DNA of 5,862 nucleotides from Verrucomicrobiales bacterium. GTDB lineage: Bacteria > Verrucomicrobiota > Verrucomicrobiia > Limisphaerales > Palsa-1400. The notes under the pieces were generated by a model. It saw nothing but the letters and a program-made list of their open reading frames with translations. It made no database searches and was not told the origin of the DNA. Numbering within the stretch: position 1 is the first letter of the stretch; each line of letters opens with the position of its first letter. Shown in pieces: positions 5,796 through 5,862 of this stretch. The translations under genes and the position numbers were made by a program. The DNA lies in the NCBI GenBank assembly GCA_028293405.1, contig JAQGOW010000122.1, positions 1 to 5,862 on the forward strand. The letters run 5' to 3'.

Positions 5796-5862
5796 ATGAA
5801 ACCACAGAAAACATCTTCGCATCAACCGTCGCGAAGCGTCTTGGAGTGCGCCGCCGTCCGGC
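5796..5862 (+). CDS. Possible start of a further gene, 3' partial, unrecognised
   Basis: An ATG at 5796 opens a frame of 22 codons to the window edge, starting MKPQKTSSHQPSRS and containing LECAAVR. A strong AAGGAGG lies at 5779-5785, 10 nt upstream, the best Shine-Dalgarno match in the window. However, that match belongs to the flank repeat, and the codons from about 5830 on (GCGAAGCGTCTTGGAGTGCG) also resemble an interspersed repeat I recall from Verrucomicrobia. The start peptide does not look like a Mu-like portal (gp29), which would be the expected next gene. This may be spurious. Confidence 0.25.
   Translation, partial: MKPQKTSSHQPSRSVLECAAVR

Overview
The window looks like a piece of a chromosome from a Verrucomicrobia-type bacterium, probably the Pedosphaera/Limisphaera side of that phylum. 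This is an inference from the style of the Prc protease, the leaders lacking a Shine-Dalgarno site, and the density of short interspersed repeats of a kind I recall from that group. No rRNA or other marker is present, so the assignment is moderate at best.

Layout: (1) Positions 1-2339, plus strand, hold a 5'-truncated Prc/Tsp-type carboxy-terminal processing protease with intact catalytic residues and an unusual ~109-residue insertion in its N-terminal domain. (2) Positions 2323-3279, minus strand, hold a complete methionyl-tRNA formyltransferase (fmt), converging on the protease and overlapping its 3' end by 17 bp. (3) Positions 3280-3505 are a repeat-rich divergent intergenic region. It contains a heptanucleotide array touching the fmt start codon, a left flank motif, a short REP-like palindrome, and a 10-bp-stem hairpin upstream of the next gene. 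(4) Positions 3506-4210 and 4280-5755, plus strand, hold a two-gene phage terminase unit: a gp27-like putative small subunit (HTH type) and a Mu gp28-like large subunit with ATPase and RNase H-fold nuclease motifs. (5) Positions 5756-5862 hold a second interspersed-repeat-like stretch and the possible first codons of another gene.

The first two genes are housekeeping genes: periplasmic protein turnover and initiator tRNA formylation. The terminase pair stands out. It has no visible portal, capsid or integrase gene, it abuts fmt, and it is flanked by related motifs in inverted orientation (3328-3339 and 5778-5791), about 2.46 kb end to end. Between the two terminase genes are four TTAACC hexamers spaced exactly 10 bp apart. 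Inside the large-subunit gene a 12-bp-arm palindromic repeat sits in frame in the linker between the ATPase and nuclease domains. Together these suggest a compact, possibly mobile or domesticated terminase cassette. The window is too short to tell that from the edge of an ordinary Mu-like prophage.
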